A stretch of 64,000 nt of DNA from JAWVFK01 sp033856175 (GCA_033856175.1 JAWVFK010000041.1:62001-126000); one strand, 5' to 3'. Counted from the stretch's first letter, positions 1 to 9,065 are shown. Numbers and translations are program-made. The notes: generated by a model not told the origin, from the sequence alone.

Positions 1-2
1 AG

Positions 3-1040
3 CTCTGCGCCCTCGATTTCTCGGGCGAGCGCGGCTGCGTGCCGCGCATCGACGCGCACATCGACAACTCCGCCCCCTCCGCGCCCGAGGCCCTCGCCGT
101 CCTCGATGGCGACGGCTGGCACTCCTCGAACGGCTTCTCGCTGCGCTGGCGCAATCCGGTGCCGGGCGCAGGCGCACCGGTGAGGGCCGCCTGGTACCGG
201 CTGAGCGCGGCGGATGGCGGCGAGGAGACGGCCCCGGTCCGAATCGCCGCTGCCGCCGGGGCGCTCGATGCGATCGAGCTGCCGGCCCCCGGCGCCTACA
301 ACCTGAGCCTCTGGCTCGAGGACGCCGCCGGCAATGTCGAGGAAACGGCTGCCGCTGCGGCGACGCTGCGATTCGATGACGCTCCGCCCACGCTCGCCTT
401 TGTCGAGCAGCGCGATCCGGCCCACCCGGCCGATGTCGCCGCCACGGTCGACGACGGCCTCTCCGGCGTGGCTGGCGGCGAGATCCTCTACCGGCGCCTC
501 GGCGCCGCAGAATGGCGCCCGCTGGTGACGACGCTCGCTGCCGCCGAGGGCGATGGCCCGGCGCGCCTGCAGGCCCGCATCCCCGCCAGCGCCGAGCCGG
601 GCAGCTACGAGCTGCGAGCCGAGGCCGTCGACGGCGCCGGCAACCGCTCCGCCACCGAGACCCGTGCCGATGGCTCGCCGATGACGGTCCGGGCGCCGCT
701 GCAGGCGAAGGCGACGCCACTGGTGACGCTGGCGGCCACGCGACGGCGGTTGCGCAATCACGCTCTGCTCGTCCTCCAGGGCCGGCTGCATCCAGTTGAC
801 GATGTTCAGCCTGCAGCCGCGAAGCTCGTCGAGATCCAGTTCCGCGACCGCCGCCGCGCCGTCTGGCAGTCGATCGCGCTGCTGCGCACCGACTCCGGCG
901 GGCGCTTTCGCTTCCGCCACCGCTTCCTGCGGATCGCCCATCCGGCGCGGATCGGCTTCCGGGCGCGCGTGCCGGCGGAGGCTGGCTGGCCCTACCCGGA
1001 GGCGGTCTCGCGCACGGTCACGGTCCTCGTGCGACCGTGA
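3..1040 (+). CDS. Secreted Ig-like/FN3-like repeat protein, 5'-truncated
   Basis: The reading frame is open from the left edge, so the listed start is the window boundary. A GTG at 39 is in frame but is probably internal. The protein is built of beta-sandwich-like units ending in the AGN motif typical of bacterial Ig-like/FN3 domains (LEDAAGNVEE, AVDGAGNRSATE). A basic C-terminal beta-rich domain of about 110 residues follows (TLAATRRRLRNHALLV onward). No enzyme motif is visible in the part seen. Such proteins are normally exported surface or extracellular proteins, but the signal peptide would lie outside the window. The function is not known. Confidence 0.75.
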   Translation, partial: LCALDFSGERGCVPRIDAHIDNSAPSAPEALAVLDGDGWHSSNGFSLRWRNPVPGAGAPVRAAWYRLSAADGGEETAPVRIAAAAGALDAIELPAPGAYNLSLWLEDAAGNVEETAAAAATLRFDDAPPTLAFVEQRDPAHPADVAATVDDGLSGVAGGEILYRRLGAAEWRPLVTTLAAAEGDGPARLQARIPASAEPGSYELRAEAVDGAGNRSATETRADGSPMTVRAPLQAKATPLVTLAATRRRLRNHALLVLQGRLHPVDDVQPAAAKLVEIQFRDRRRAVWQSIALLRTDSGGRFRFRHRFLRIAHPARIGFRARVPAEAGWPYPEAVSRTVTVLVRP

Positions 1041-1073
1041 GGCGGGCCGGGCCTCGACGGCCCAGGTGCGGAG

Positions 1074-2129
1074 CTAGCCGTTCTCGGGGGTGAAGGCCGG
1101 GAAGTGGCCGCTGTGAAGCTTGCTGCGCAGCTTCGCCAGGCTGCTCGGGTAGCGATAGGGGCTGTAGGTGTCGCCGTTGAAGCCCTGGTAGTAGAGGAGC
1201 ATCCGCACCTTGCCGCGATGCCTGATCGCCCAATTGGTCACTTCGCTGACGAAGTCGGGCTGATCGCGCAGGGCCACTCCCCATTCGGTGATCGCGAACG
1301 GCTTGAAGTTCCAGCGCTCGTAGAACTTCAGGAACGCCTTCCAGTCGGGGTTGCTCGAGTAGAAGTCGGTGCCGGTCCAGTCGACCCAGCTCTTGCCGGG
1401 GAAGTAGTTGGAGGGCTGATTGCCACTGATGTTCGGCCCGCTGGTGTGCTGCGGCGTCCAGACGAACGAGACCGGAGCCGAGCTCATGCTGCCGCTGACC
1501 TTCTCGCCGTGGGGCTTGACCGGCGGTAGCTTCTGCTTCTTCAGCCGCGCGTTGATCGTCTTCATGCTGCCGCCGCCGCGGATCAGGATCACCATCCGCT
1601 TCCAGGCCTTCTTGAACCAGGTGGTCGAGTGGGCGCTGTCGCGGGCCGTGCCGTTGAAGTTGAAGGCGCAGTAGGGGTTGTGGGCGCCGTTCATCTCGCC
1701 CATCGGCCGGATGTAGGCCGGCAGCTTCTTGGCGCCGCCGAAGAAGCGGTTGAGCTGGATCAGGTAGGCATCGCCGCCGCCGGTTGCGATGCCGCGCGGG
1801 CTCAGCGCCTCGTTGCCGCCGAAGCTATCGGCGGTGGAGATGTGGAGCATCGGCCGCACCTTCGCCGCGCTCCAGCGCCTGTAGGCGGCGCCGGGCTTCG
1901 TCCCCCAGCCGTGGAAGGTCTCGAGGATCGCCGGATGCTTGCCGGTGGCGTCGCGGAACTGCTTGTAGTCCTCGAGCCGGCCGGTGTCGGAGACCCCGGC
2001 CCAGATCTTGCCCTTGTCCGGCTTGTAGGGGCTCGAGCCCGCCAGCGCAGGCACCAGCAGCGTCGCCGCGCAGGCGACGGCTACGGCGACCAGTGCGGTC
2101 GCGCGGCGATTTCCCTTGCCTTGGTGCAC
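1074..2129 (-). CDS. Secreted GH26-like glycoside hydrolase (beta-mannanase-like)
   Basis: 351 residues if translation starts at the GTG at 2129, which has GAGGG just upstream; a GTG at 2144 is an in-frame alternative. Residues 1-31 form a signal peptide: basic GNRR, a long Ala/Val/Leu core, then ALAG. The mature domain resembles clan GH-A family 26. The acid/base Glu would be E145 in YIRPMGEMNG and the nucleophile E282 in FAITEWGVA; the aromatic-rich segments between them suit a sugar cleft. By family it should hydrolyse an extracellular beta-mannan-like polysaccharide, but the substrate cannot be read from sequence. It is divergent from the methyltransferase at 2301. The open frame continues upstream without domain content, so the longer start is rejected. 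Confidence 0.82.
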   Translation of the reverse strand: MHQGKGNRRATALVAVAVACAATLLVPALAGSSPYKPDKGKIWAGVSDTGRLEDYKQFRDATGKHPAILETFHGWGTKPGAAYRRWSAAKVRPMLHISTADSFGGNEALSPRGIATGGGDAYLIQLNRFFGGAKKLPAYIRPMGEMNGAHNPYCAFNFNGTARDSAHSTTWFKKAWKRMVILIRGGGSMKTINARLKKQKLPPVKPHGEKVSGSMSSAPVSFVWTPQHTSGPNISGNQPSNYFPGKSWVDWTGTDFYSSNPDWKAFLKFYERWNFKPFAITEWGVALRDQPDFVSEVTNWAIRHRGKVRMLLYYQGFNGDTYSPYRYPSSLAKLRSKLHSGHFPAFTPENG

Positions 2130-2300
2130 CTGCCCTCTAAACACGCGAGCGGCCACTCTGATGCGCTGCCGTCGCCGGCGCGGCGCCCCGGGCAGGCGAT
2201 GCAACGCCTGTTTCAGCCCAGGCGTGACCGGCGAGCTGCCCGTGCGCGCCGGCGCTCGCGATAATGCTCCGCCGTCCTCGATCCCGGCAAGGGCCGAGCC

Positions 2301-2993
2301 GTGAACAGCTGGCAAGACGTCTCCGAGTTCATCCACAGCATCCCCTCGACCACCTGCGGTGGCTCGCAGCCGCAGTACCTCTACGAGCTCTCGCGGGCGA
2401 CCGAGGGCAAGGGGGCCGTGGTCGAGATCGGCACCTACATCGGCCGCTCGACGATCGCTCTGGCATACGCGCAGAAGGAAAAGGGCTCCCCGCCAATCCA
2501 TACGATCGATATCGACCGCCATCCCCAGCTGGATGAGAACCTGAGCAAGGCTGAGGTGGACGGCTTCGTCGACGTCACGGTCGAGCCGAGCACCGACGCC
2601 GCCAAGACCTGGAGCAAGCCGATCGAGCTCCTCTGGGTCGATGCCGACCACTCACGGGTCGGGCTAAAGGCCGACATCGCCGCCTGGCGCGACCACGTGA
2701 TCGAAGGAGGGCTCGTCGCCTTCCACGACTACCCCGGTGTCGACTCCTCGAAGACCGTCGCCCGGCCGATCGCCAAGCTGATGCTCGCCGACCCCGTCAA
2801 CTGGCGCGTGGTCAGCGACCGCGAGCACGGCAGCATCATCGTCTTCCAGCGGCTGACGCCGAGCCCGATGTTCAGCGGCCGGCCGACCGTCCGGCAGTGG
2901 CGCAAGTGGGCCTACCGCGACCTGCGCGCCTTTGTAAGGCTGCGGCTGCCGGGCGTCTACTCGCTGCTGCGCAGCCGCGGCGACCGCTCCTAG
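2301..2993 (+). CDS. Class I SAM-dependent methyltransferase (Methyltransf_24 type)
   Basis: 230 residues from GTG 2301. Motif I is VVEIGTYIGRSTIALA (about residues 40-55), the SAM-binding loop. An acidic post-I residue follows in IHTIDIDRHP, and ELLWVDADHSRVGLKADIAAW with VAFHDYPGVD gives the metal/substrate-side signature of the Methyltransf_24 group. Members often modify surface glycans or small molecules and sit near glycosyl enzymes. The neighbouring secreted GH26 fits a cell-surface role, but the acceptor is unknown. The C-terminal 40 residues are basic (VRQWRKWAYRDLRAF), perhaps membrane-associating. Confidence 0.8.
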   Translation: MNSWQDVSEFIHSIPSTTCGGSQPQYLYELSRATEGKGAVVEIGTYIGRSTIALAYAQKEKGSPPIHTIDIDRHPQLDENLSKAEVDGFVDVTVEPSTDAAKTWSKPIELLWVDADHSRVGLKADIAAWRDHVIEGGLVAFHDYPGVDSSKTVARPIAKLMLADPVNWRVVSDREHGSIIVFQRLTPSPMFSGRPTVRQWRKWAYRDLRAFVRLRLPGVYSLLRSRGDRS

Positions 2994-3018
2994 ATCGCGC
3001 TCGTCGCGCCGCCGGGCG

Positions 3019-4089
3019 CTACTGGTACCAGGCGACCGTCGCGACGATCGCGTAGAGCGCGACCAGCGCCACGCCCTCGAATGCGTATGCCTCGCCGTCG
3101 CCGGTGATCTGCCAGACGGCGATCGCCGTCAGCCCAAGGGCGGCGATGTAGACGGGCGAGAGGACGAAGGTCAGCGGCGTCGCGAAGAAGAGCGAGGCGA
3201 GGATCAGCGCCGGGAAGAGGAAGACGGCGATCTGGGCGACCGAGTTCTTGATCACCGAGATCGCCAGATCGGATTGCCCCTTGGCGGCAAAGACGATCCC
3301 GGTCACGTTCTCGACCGCGTTGCCGGCGATCGCGACGATGACCAGTCCGGCGAAGGCCTTCGAGATCCCCAGTGAGGCGACGGCCGGGTCCAGCGCCTTG
3401 ATGAACCAGTCCGAGACCAGCGCCGCGCCGACCCCGGCCACGGCGAGCAGCCCGATCGCCAGGCCCAGGCTCACCCCCGGCGGCTCCGCGTCGCGCTCGT
3501 CGTGCTCGTCGCGCTCGCCCGGCACGGTGTCGCCGCGCAGATACGAAGTCAGCCAGACCGCGTAGACGACGAGCAGGCTGATCGCGCCGGCGATCGAGAT
3601 TCCCTTGGCATGGCGACCGGCCGCGTCGTGGCTGGTGACCGCGAGGCCGAGCACGACGATGATGAAGACGGCGAGCAGCAGCAGCGTCGCCGTGTCGTTG
3701 GGCAGGCGGGGATGGAAGCGCATGACACCGTCCTTGCTGGCTCGCGCGCCGACGACGATCGCCAGGCCGAGGATCAGCAGCGCGTTGGCGAGCAGCGAGC
3801 CGACGAGCGAGGTCTTGGCAACGGTCACCTCGCCGGCGCCGAGGGCGAAGAGGACGACGAAGAACTCCGGCAGGTTGCCGAGCGTCGACTGCATCACGCC
3901 GGTGACGCCGGGCCCGAAGCGGGCGCCGACGGCCTCGGTCGAGAAGGCGACGATCCAGGCGAGGCCCGCCAGCGCGGCCCCGGCGGCGGCGAAGCGGGCG
4001 ACCGCCGGCCCGTCGGCATAGTGAAGCGCCCCCGCGGCAATCGAGAGAGCGGCGATGGCGGCGAGCAGCGAAATCTGCCGGCGAGTCAC
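3019..4089 (-). CDS. CaCA-family calcium/proton antiporter (Cax/ChaA type)
   Basis: 356 residues from GTG 4089, with about 11 hydrophobic segments. The two alpha-repeats characteristic of the Ca2+/cation antiporter superfamily are present: MQSTLGNLPEFFVVLFAL (about residues 87-104) and VAIAGNAVENVTGIVFAAKGQ (about 263-283). Each carries the acidic ion-coordinating residue after a GN motif. A charged loop (GERDEHDERDAEPP) separates the halves, as in Cax proteins. It should export Ca2+ across the inner membrane in exchange for H+. It is a single gene, transcribed towards the methyltransferase. Confidence 0.87.
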   Translation of the reverse strand: MTRRQISLLAAIAALSIAAGALHYADGPAVARFAAAGAALAGLAWIVAFSTEAVGARFGPGVTGVMQSTLGNLPEFFVVLFALGAGEVTVAKTSLVGSLLANALLILGLAIVVGARASKDGVMRFHPRLPNDTATLLLLAVFIIVVLGLAVTSHDAAGRHAKGISIAGAISLLVVYAVWLTSYLRGDTVPGERDEHDERDAEPPGVSLGLAIGLLAVAGVGAALVSDWFIKALDPAVASLGISKAFAGLVIVAIAGNAVENVTGIVFAAKGQSDLAISVIKNSVAQIAVFLFPALILASLFFATPLTFVLSPVYIAALGLTAIAVWQITGDGEAYAFEGVALVALYAIVATVAWYQ

Positions 4090-4161
4090 GGCCGCATCCT
4101 TTCAGCCGCCGCTTGCGCCCTGAATTGACCCCCCAGGGCGCCTCAGCGATACTGCCGCGCA

Positions 4162-4584
4162 GTGGGCCTCTCCGAGACGGACCTCGAGATGATGCGTTCC
4201 GGCTATTCGCTCTGGAACGAAGGCGACATCGACGGTGTCGTCGATCGCTGCCTGGCCAAGGACATCGAGTTCCACCTCGGCTCGGAGTGGCCCGGTCTCG
4301 ACTCGCGCTACTACGGCGCCGACGAGGTCGCGCGATTCCTGCGCGAGGACATCGCCAAGGTCATCGGCCTGCGCGACATCCAGATCGAGCGCGAGGAGAT
4401 CTTCGAGGAGACCGTGATCTTCGCCCTGCGCACGGTCGTCGAAGGTGAGCTGAGCGGCGTCACGCTCGGCGAGGTGCCGATCTTCCACGTCGTCCGCGTC
4501 GCCGACGGCAGGGTCGTCCGCATCGAGGTCTTCCTCGATGAGCAGAAGGCGAGGAGCGCCGCCGCCAAGCCCTCGAGCTCGTAG
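4162..4584 (+). CDS. SnoaL-like / NTF2-fold protein
   Basis: 140 residues from GTG 4162. The N-terminus (ETDLEMMRSGYSLWNEGDIDGVVDRCLAKDIEFH) has the helix-then-strand pattern of NTF2-like ketosteroid-isomerase relatives, continuing through a cone-shaped beta sheet to IFHVVRVADGRVVRIEVFLDE. These proteins bind small hydrophobic ligands or catalyse isomerisation and hydrolysis; no specific catalytic pair can be assigned. Its stop overlaps the GTG of the large oxidoreductase by one base (TAGTG), so the two are probably translationally coupled and work on related substrates. Confidence 0.75.
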   Translation: MGLSETDLEMMRSGYSLWNEGDIDGVVDRCLAKDIEFHLGSEWPGLDSRYYGADEVARFLREDIAKVIGLRDIQIEREEIFEETVIFALRTVVEGELSGVTLGEVPIFHVVRVADGRVVRIEVFLDEQKARSAAAKPSSS

Positions 4585-7500
4585 TGGCGGCGCGGAAAAA
4601 GGTCGCCGTTCTCGGCGGCGGCATCGGCGCCATCTCGACGGCGTTCGAGCTGACCGCGACCGAGCAACTGCGCGAGCGCTTCGAGGTCACCGTCTACCAG
4701 CCCGGCTGGCGGCTCGGCGGCAAGGGCGCCAGCGGCCGCAACATGGCCCAGGGCGGCAGGATCGAGGAGCACGGCCTCCACATCTGGTTCGGCTTCTACG
4801 ACAACGCCTTCCGGATGATGCGCGAGGCCTACCAGCAGCTAGGCCGGCCGCCCGAGGCGCCGCTGGCGACGCTCGAGGACGCCTTCAAGGGCTGCGACCA
4901 GATCGTCCTCTACGACAGGGATGGCGAGGATTGGCGCGCCTTTCCGATCAACGCGCCGCGCAACTTCCAGCGGCCCGGCGTCCCGCGCCAGCTGCCGACC
5001 TTCTGGGAGGTTGCAGCGAGGACGATCGACTGGGCTCTCGAGCGCTACCGCGAGCTGCTCGGCGAGCGACCTGAGATCGAGCTCGACGAGCCCCCCGAGC
5101 ACTACACCCCCGCCTGGTTCGCCGACCTCACCGCCGAGCTCGGAGCGAAGATCGCCCGCACCGAGCTGGCCGGCGCCGAGCATCTCCTTCACCTCGCCGG
5201 GCAGCTGACGAAGGCGCGCAGCCGCGAGACCGACCAGGCGCGGCCCGAGCACGCCGCCCACCACTGGCTGCTGGTCAAGCTGGTGACCGGTTTCCGCGAC
5301 TGGCTCTGGAAGCACGTCGTCGAGGAGCGCTGCGAGCGCGACCCCGACCTGCGCTTCTACTTCACCACGTTCGACACGGTGGTCTCGATGATCTCTGGCA
5401 TCGTCGAGGATGGGGTCCTCGAGCACGGCTTCGACGCCATCAACGACGAGGAGTGGGCCGACTGGCTCGCTCGCCACGGCGCCAAGCAGGCGACGATCGG
5501 CCCCACGCCGGCGGAACGGGCGCCGGTGCTGCGGGCGATGTACGACGTCGCCTTCTGTTACCCGGGCGGTGAGGTGGCCAACGCCGACGTCGCCGCTGGC
5601 GCGGCGACCAACGACCTGCTGCGGCTGCTCTTCACCTACCGCGGCTCGCTGATGTACAAGATGCAGGCGGGGATGGGGGACACGGTCTTCGGGCCGTTCT
5701 ACGAGGTGCTGAAGCGCCGCGGCGTCCGCTTCGAGTTCTTCCACGCGGTCACCCATCTCGGCCTCTCGCCCGGCGGTGAGGCGATCGAGACGATCGACGT
5801 CGTGCCGCAGGTCGAGCTGACCGCCTCCGAGTACGAGCCGCTGGTCGACGTCAAGGGACTTCCCTGCTGGCCGAGCGAGCCGCTCTGGGAGCAGCTCGTC
5901 GACGGCGAGCGCCTGCGCGCTGACGTCGTCGACTTCGAGTCCCAGCTCAACCCGCTCGACCGCGAGCCGCTGACGCTGCGGCGCGGTGAGGACTTCGATG
6001 AGGTCGTGCTGGGGATCTCGGTCGGCGCCCTGGCGCCGATCTGCGGCGAGCTGGCCGAGCACAGCGAGCCGTTCCGGCGGATGCTCGAGACCTCGGCGAC
6101 GGTGCGGACGCAGGCCTTTCAGCTGTGGCTAAAAGAGCCGGCCGAGGCGCTGGGCTGGGCGCACTCGGGCGACTCGGTTGCCGGCTGCTACGTCGAGCCG
6201 CTCGACACCTACTGCGAGATGAGCCACCTGCTGCCGCGCGAGGACTGGCGCGAGGAGCACGGCGTCAAGAGCGTCGCTTACTTCTGCGGCGTCCTCGACG
6301 ACCGCGAGGGCGAGAGCGAGGCCGAGGCCCACGCGCGAGTCAAGGCCAACGCGAGCGAGTTCCTCGCCAGCAACGTCGGCGCGCTGTGGCCGCAGGCGAT
6401 CGACGCTCCGCCGGCCACGGCGATCCGCTGGGAGCTACTCGCGGATGGGACCGAGGGATCGGGCGAGGCGCGGCTCGACGCCCAGTACTGGCGCGCCAAC
6501 ACCTCGTCTTCGGAGCGCTACGTGCTGACGCCGGCCGGCTCGGTCAAGCACCGGCTGCCGTCGGACCGCTCGGGCTTCGAGAACCTGGTTCTCGCCGGCG
6601 ACTGGACCAAGAACGGCATCGACGGCGGCTGCGTCGAGGCTGCGGCGACGTCCGGCATCCAGGCGGCCCGCGCGCTGATCGGCCACGACAGGCCGATAGT
6701 CGGCGAGGACCCGGCGTGGCTGGCGCCACCCGTTCGCGGCCTGCCCCGCTACGTCGAGTTCGGCGGCCGCGCCACCACGCCTGGGCCGTTCAAGGTCAGG
6801 GGCGGCCGCGTCCGTGGCTTCCTGCTCGACGGGGACCGGGGGCGGATTGCCGACCTGGTCGAGCGGACCTTCAACGAGCCGGCCGGCGAGGGCGTCGACT
6901 ACCGGCCGCTCTCCGACAGGGTGCTGCTGGTCGTCGGATCGTTCGACCGGATCAGCTCGACCGTGCCGCCGTGGGACCACTACGGGACGATCCGCGAGAT
7001 CCAGGCCTCGTTCTTCGTCCCGGTCGTCGCCGGCCGCGACCACGGCTCGGTCTTCACCGCCGAGCGCCTCTGCCTCGCCGTGCCCTACATCCTCGTCGAC
7101 AACGCGATGTCCTATCTCGCCGGGCGCGAGGACTACGGCTATCCGAAGACGCTCGGCCGCTTCACCCCCGAGGAGGAGTTCGCCCCCGACCGGCCGATCT
7201 CAGGCCCGATCCGCATCGACGCCTACGGCGGCGACTTCGAGCCCGACCAGCAGATGGGCTGGCGGCCGCTGATCGAGATTGCTCGCGCTGACGGCGGCGG
7301 CGGTGCCGGCTCTGGGCTGGGCGAGGTGCTCGAGGGCGCTCGTGGCCTGGCGTCCCTGCTCACCGGCGGCGCTCTCGACGACCACGATGGCGGTGAGCTC
7401 GTCCTGCCGGGTCTGAAGCTGGGCGGCAACCTTCTCCGCGACGCCCTCGACGGCCGCGCGACCCAGGTCTTCCTCAAGCAATTCCGCGACGCCGAGGACG

Positions 7501-7928
7501 GCTCGCTCGCCTGCTACCAGTCGATCGTCGAGGCGCCCGTCCACGTCACCCGGCTGAAGCCGCGCCCGAGCCTCGACGACTGGGAGGTGACGATCCACCC
7601 GATCGACAGTCACCCGATCGCAAGGGACCTCGGCATAGAGACCCAGGTCGCCGGCTCGTCGGTCGACATGGAGCTGGAGTTCCTGCTCGACAGGGGAGAG
7701 GTGGTGGCGCCTCTGGGGGCCCCGGCGACGGCGAGTCCGGGTGCTGCTCCCCGGGCGCCTGGCCCTGGCGACAGCCTCACGCCGGAGATGGGACCGCGGG
7801 CGGGAGCCCACGAGACGGGCAGTGGTGCCCAGCCCGGCCTGACCGAGGAGGTCTTCGGCCTCTTCCAGGCCACCGCCGGCCGCCTCTACCGCGAGCTCTC
7901 GGCGCTGCGGCGAATCACGCGGCGATAG
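4584..7928 (+). CDS. FAD-dependent oxidoreductase fused to acetoacetate-decarboxylase-like domain
   Basis: 1114 residues. The N-terminal two thirds is an amine-oxidase/phytoene-desaturase-type flavoprotein. Residues 7-25 hold the dinucleotide motif (VAVLGGGIGAISTAFEL). The GG doublet GWRLGGKGASGR follows, then GRIEEHGLHIWFGFYDNAF. The FAD-closing motif near residue 665 is NLVLAGDWTKNGIDGGCVEAA. From about residue 700 onward the sequence changes to an acetoacetate-decarboxylase-fold domain (strand-rich, PYILVDNAMSYLAGREDYGYPK). A Pro/Ala-rich linker and a short amphipathic tail (LFQATAGRLYRELSALRR) end the protein. The reaction is unknown, but an oxidation followed by a decarboxylase-like or ligand-binding step on a lipid or ketone substrate is plausible. 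It is coupled to the SnoaL protein upstream. Confidence 0.8.
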   Translation: MAARKKVAVLGGGIGAISTAFELTATEQLRERFEVTVYQPGWRLGGKGASGRNMAQGGRIEEHGLHIWFGFYDNAFRMMREAYQQLGRPPEAPLATLEDAFKGCDQIVLYDRDGEDWRAFPINAPRNFQRPGVPRQLPTFWEVAARTIDWALERYRELLGERPEIELDEPPEHYTPAWFADLTAELGAKIARTELAGAEHLLHLAGQLTKARSRETDQARPEHAAHHWLLVKLVTGFRDWLWKHVVEERCERDPDLRFYFTTFDTVVSMISGIVEDGVLEHGFDAINDEEWADWLARHGAKQATIGPTPAERAPVLRAMYDVAFCYPGGEVANADVAAGAATNDLLRLLFTYRGSLMYKMQAGMGDTVFGPFYEVLKRRGVRFEFFHAVTHLGLSPGGEAIETIDVVPQVELTASEYEPLVDVKGLPCWPSEPLWEQLVDGERLRADVVDFESQLNPLDREPLTLRRGEDFDEVVLGISVGALAPICGELAEHSEPFRRMLETSATVRTQAFQLWLKEPAEALGWAHSGDSVAGCYVEPLDTYCEMSHLLPREDWREEHGVKSVAYFCGVLDDREGESEAEAHARVKANASEFLASNVGALWPQAIDAPPATAIRWELLADGTEGSGEARLDAQYWRANTSSSERYVLTPAGSVKHRLPSDRSGFENLVLAGDWTKNGIDGGCVEAAATSGIQAARALIGHDRPIVGEDPAWLAPPVRGLPRYVEFGGRATTPGPFKVRGGRVRGFLLDGDRGRIADLVERTFNEPAGEGVDYRPLSDRVLLVVGSFDRISSTVPPWDHYGTIREIQASFFVPVVAGRDHGSVFTAERLCLAVPYILVDNAMSYLAGREDYGYPKTLGRFTPEEEFAPDRPISGPIRIDAYGGDFEPDQQMGWRPLIEIARADGGGGAGSGLGEVLEGARGLASLLTGGALDDHDGGELVLPGLKLGGNLLRDALDGRATQVFLKQFRDAEDGSLACYQSIVEAPVHVTRLKPRPSLDDWEVTIHPIDSHPIARDLGIETQVAGSSVDMELEFLLDRGEVVAPLGAPATASPGAAPRAPGPGDSLTPEMGPRAGAHETGSGAQPGLTEEVFGLFQATAGRLYRELSALRRITRR

Positions 7929-7934
7929 CGTCAG

Positions 7935-8021
7935 CGGAGGGGGAGGGATTCGAACCCCCGGGCCCTTGCGGGCCGGCTGCTTTCAAGGCAGCTGCATTCA
8001 ACCGGACTCTGCCACCCCTCC
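7935..8021 (-). tRNA. tRNA-Ser (anticodon UGA)
   Basis: 87 nt on the minus strand. The acceptor stem is GGAGGGG/CCCCTCC with discriminator G. The anticodon stem is GCTGC/GCAGC around loop CTTGAAA, so the anticodon is TGA. A class II long variable arm (GGCCCGCAAGGGCC) and the T-loop GGTTCGAATCC are present. CCA is not encoded. It lies just after the fusion oxidoreductase, in the opposite orientation. Confidence 0.95.
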
Positions 8022-8279
8022 GGTCCAGGCAGCGTAGATGACTGATCCACGACACCGCACGCCTGGATGACGCACGTGGCGCATCGCATCTCTTCGTCCT
8101 CGGACTCGCCTTTGGCACCACCAAAGGCTTCGCCCTGCGTCCTTGATCTGCTCGGCCACGCACGCCACCAGGCGCACGCTGCCGTGAATCAATCATCTGC
8201 GAGCCCCGCCGGCCCGGCGGTGGCGCCCGCCCCCTCTAGAATCGTCGCCTGCGCCGGCCGTCTTGGGCCGGCGTCTCCC
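8022..8279. other. Intergenic region between two divergent tRNA-Ser genes
   Basis: 258 bp without a convincing gene. It must hold the promoters of both tRNAs. A TAGAAT hexamer at 8237-8242, 37 nt before the plus-strand tRNA, is a likely -10 element. A perfect 7-bp stem (CCTTTGG/CCAAAGG, loop CACCA) lies at 8109-8127 with no T-tract. Nothing else is recognised. Confidence 0.4.
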
Positions 8280-8368
8280 GGAGAGGTGGCCGAGTGGCTG
8301 AAGGCACTCGCCTGCTAAGCGAGTAGGGGGCGCAAGCTCTCTCGAGGGTTCGAATCCCTCCCTCTCCG
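8280..8368 (+). tRNA. tRNA-Ser (anticodon GCU)
   Basis: 89 nt. The acceptor stem is GGAGAGG/CCTCTCC with discriminator G. The anticodon stem is CTCGC/GCGAG around CTGCTAA, so the anticodon is GCT. The long class II variable arm and the GGTTCGAATCC T-arm are present, and CCA is not encoded. The next protein gene begins only 4 nt downstream. Confidence 0.95.
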
Positions 8369-8372
8369 CCTC

Positions 8373-9065
8373 TTGGCTCTCAGGCGCTCGACAGTCGCGC
8401 TGGCCTTGCTCGCGGCGGCGCTGGCAGGGCCCGGCTGCACGCCGGCTCAGTTCGCCAAGCGCAGCGGTTCCTATGCCCTGGTCCAAGTCCGCCCCGGCGC
8501 CAAGGTCGATCTCCACGCCAAGCCCGGCGGGCGTGTCGTCGCCCGCATCGCCTCCCACACCGAGTTCGGCAGCAATCAGGCCTTCTGGGTCGCCGAGCGC
8601 CGCGGCCGCTGGCTCGGCGTGACCAGCTCCGCGGCGCACGGCAACCGGCTCGGCTGGATCGCCTACAACCCGCTCGAGCTGCGGCTGCTGTTCACCCAGT
8701 GGTCGGTGCGGGCAAGCCTCAGCCGCCGCGAGCTGGTCGTCAGCTACGGCAACCGCGTCCTGCGGCGCTTCCCGGTGACGATCGGCGCCTCGGGAACCGA
8801 CACGCCGGCCGGCCGCTTCTCGGTCACCGACGCACTCGCCGGCCGCGGTGTCGGCCCCTGGTACGGCTGTTGCGTGCTCGCGCTCTCGGGCCATCAGGCG
8901 AGCCTGCCCTCGGATTGGATCGGCGGCGACCGGATCGCGATCCACGGAACGCCGGGCCCGGTCGGCGGCGCGGCGTCCCACGGCTGCCTGCGCGCCTCCA
9001 ACCTCGACATGACCTACCTCTTCGCCAAGCTGCCGATCGGCGCGCCGGTGACGATTACGCGCTGA
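8373..9065 (+). CDS. L,D-transpeptidase (YkuD domain), exported
   Basis: 230 residues. Residues 1-22 are a signal peptide (LRRSTVALALLAAALAG) followed by C24; the sequence before this Cys is a poor lipobox, so lipidation is doubtful. An SH3-like segment (about 35-100, VDLHAKPGGRVVARIAS) precedes the YkuD catalytic domain. The active-site signature IAIHGTPG...ASHGCLRASNLD carries the catalytic His, Ser, His, Gly, Cys, Arg. It should make 3-3 crosslinks in peptidoglycan or attach proteins. The only available start is TTG 8373, four nt after the tRNA-Ser, so cotranscription with the tRNA or leaderless-like translation is likely. It converges with, and overlaps by 11 bp, the WS/DGAT gene. Confidence 0.85.
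   Translation: MALRRSTVALALLAAALAGPGCTPAQFAKRSGSYALVQVRPGAKVDLHAKPGGRVVARIASHTEFGSNQAFWVAERRGRWLGVTSSAAHGNRLGWIAYNPLELRLLFTQWSVRASLSRRELVVSYGNRVLRRFPVTIGASGTDTPAGRFSVTDALAGRGVGPWYGCCVLALSGHQASLPSDWIGGDRIAIHGTPGPVGGAASHGCLRASNLDMTYLFAKLPIGAPVTITR

Noticed and set aside
2130..2651. N-terminal extension of the GH26 protein across the methyltransferase gene
   Set aside because: It lies antisense to the methyltransferase and would bury the signal peptide in the middle of the protein.
4839..6062. Long antisense frames over the oxidoreductase, kinase/cyclase and S8 genes
   Set aside because: High GC3 produces long open frames opposite real genes. Their residues are Arg/Asp/Val/Gly-rich without domain signals or ribosome sites.
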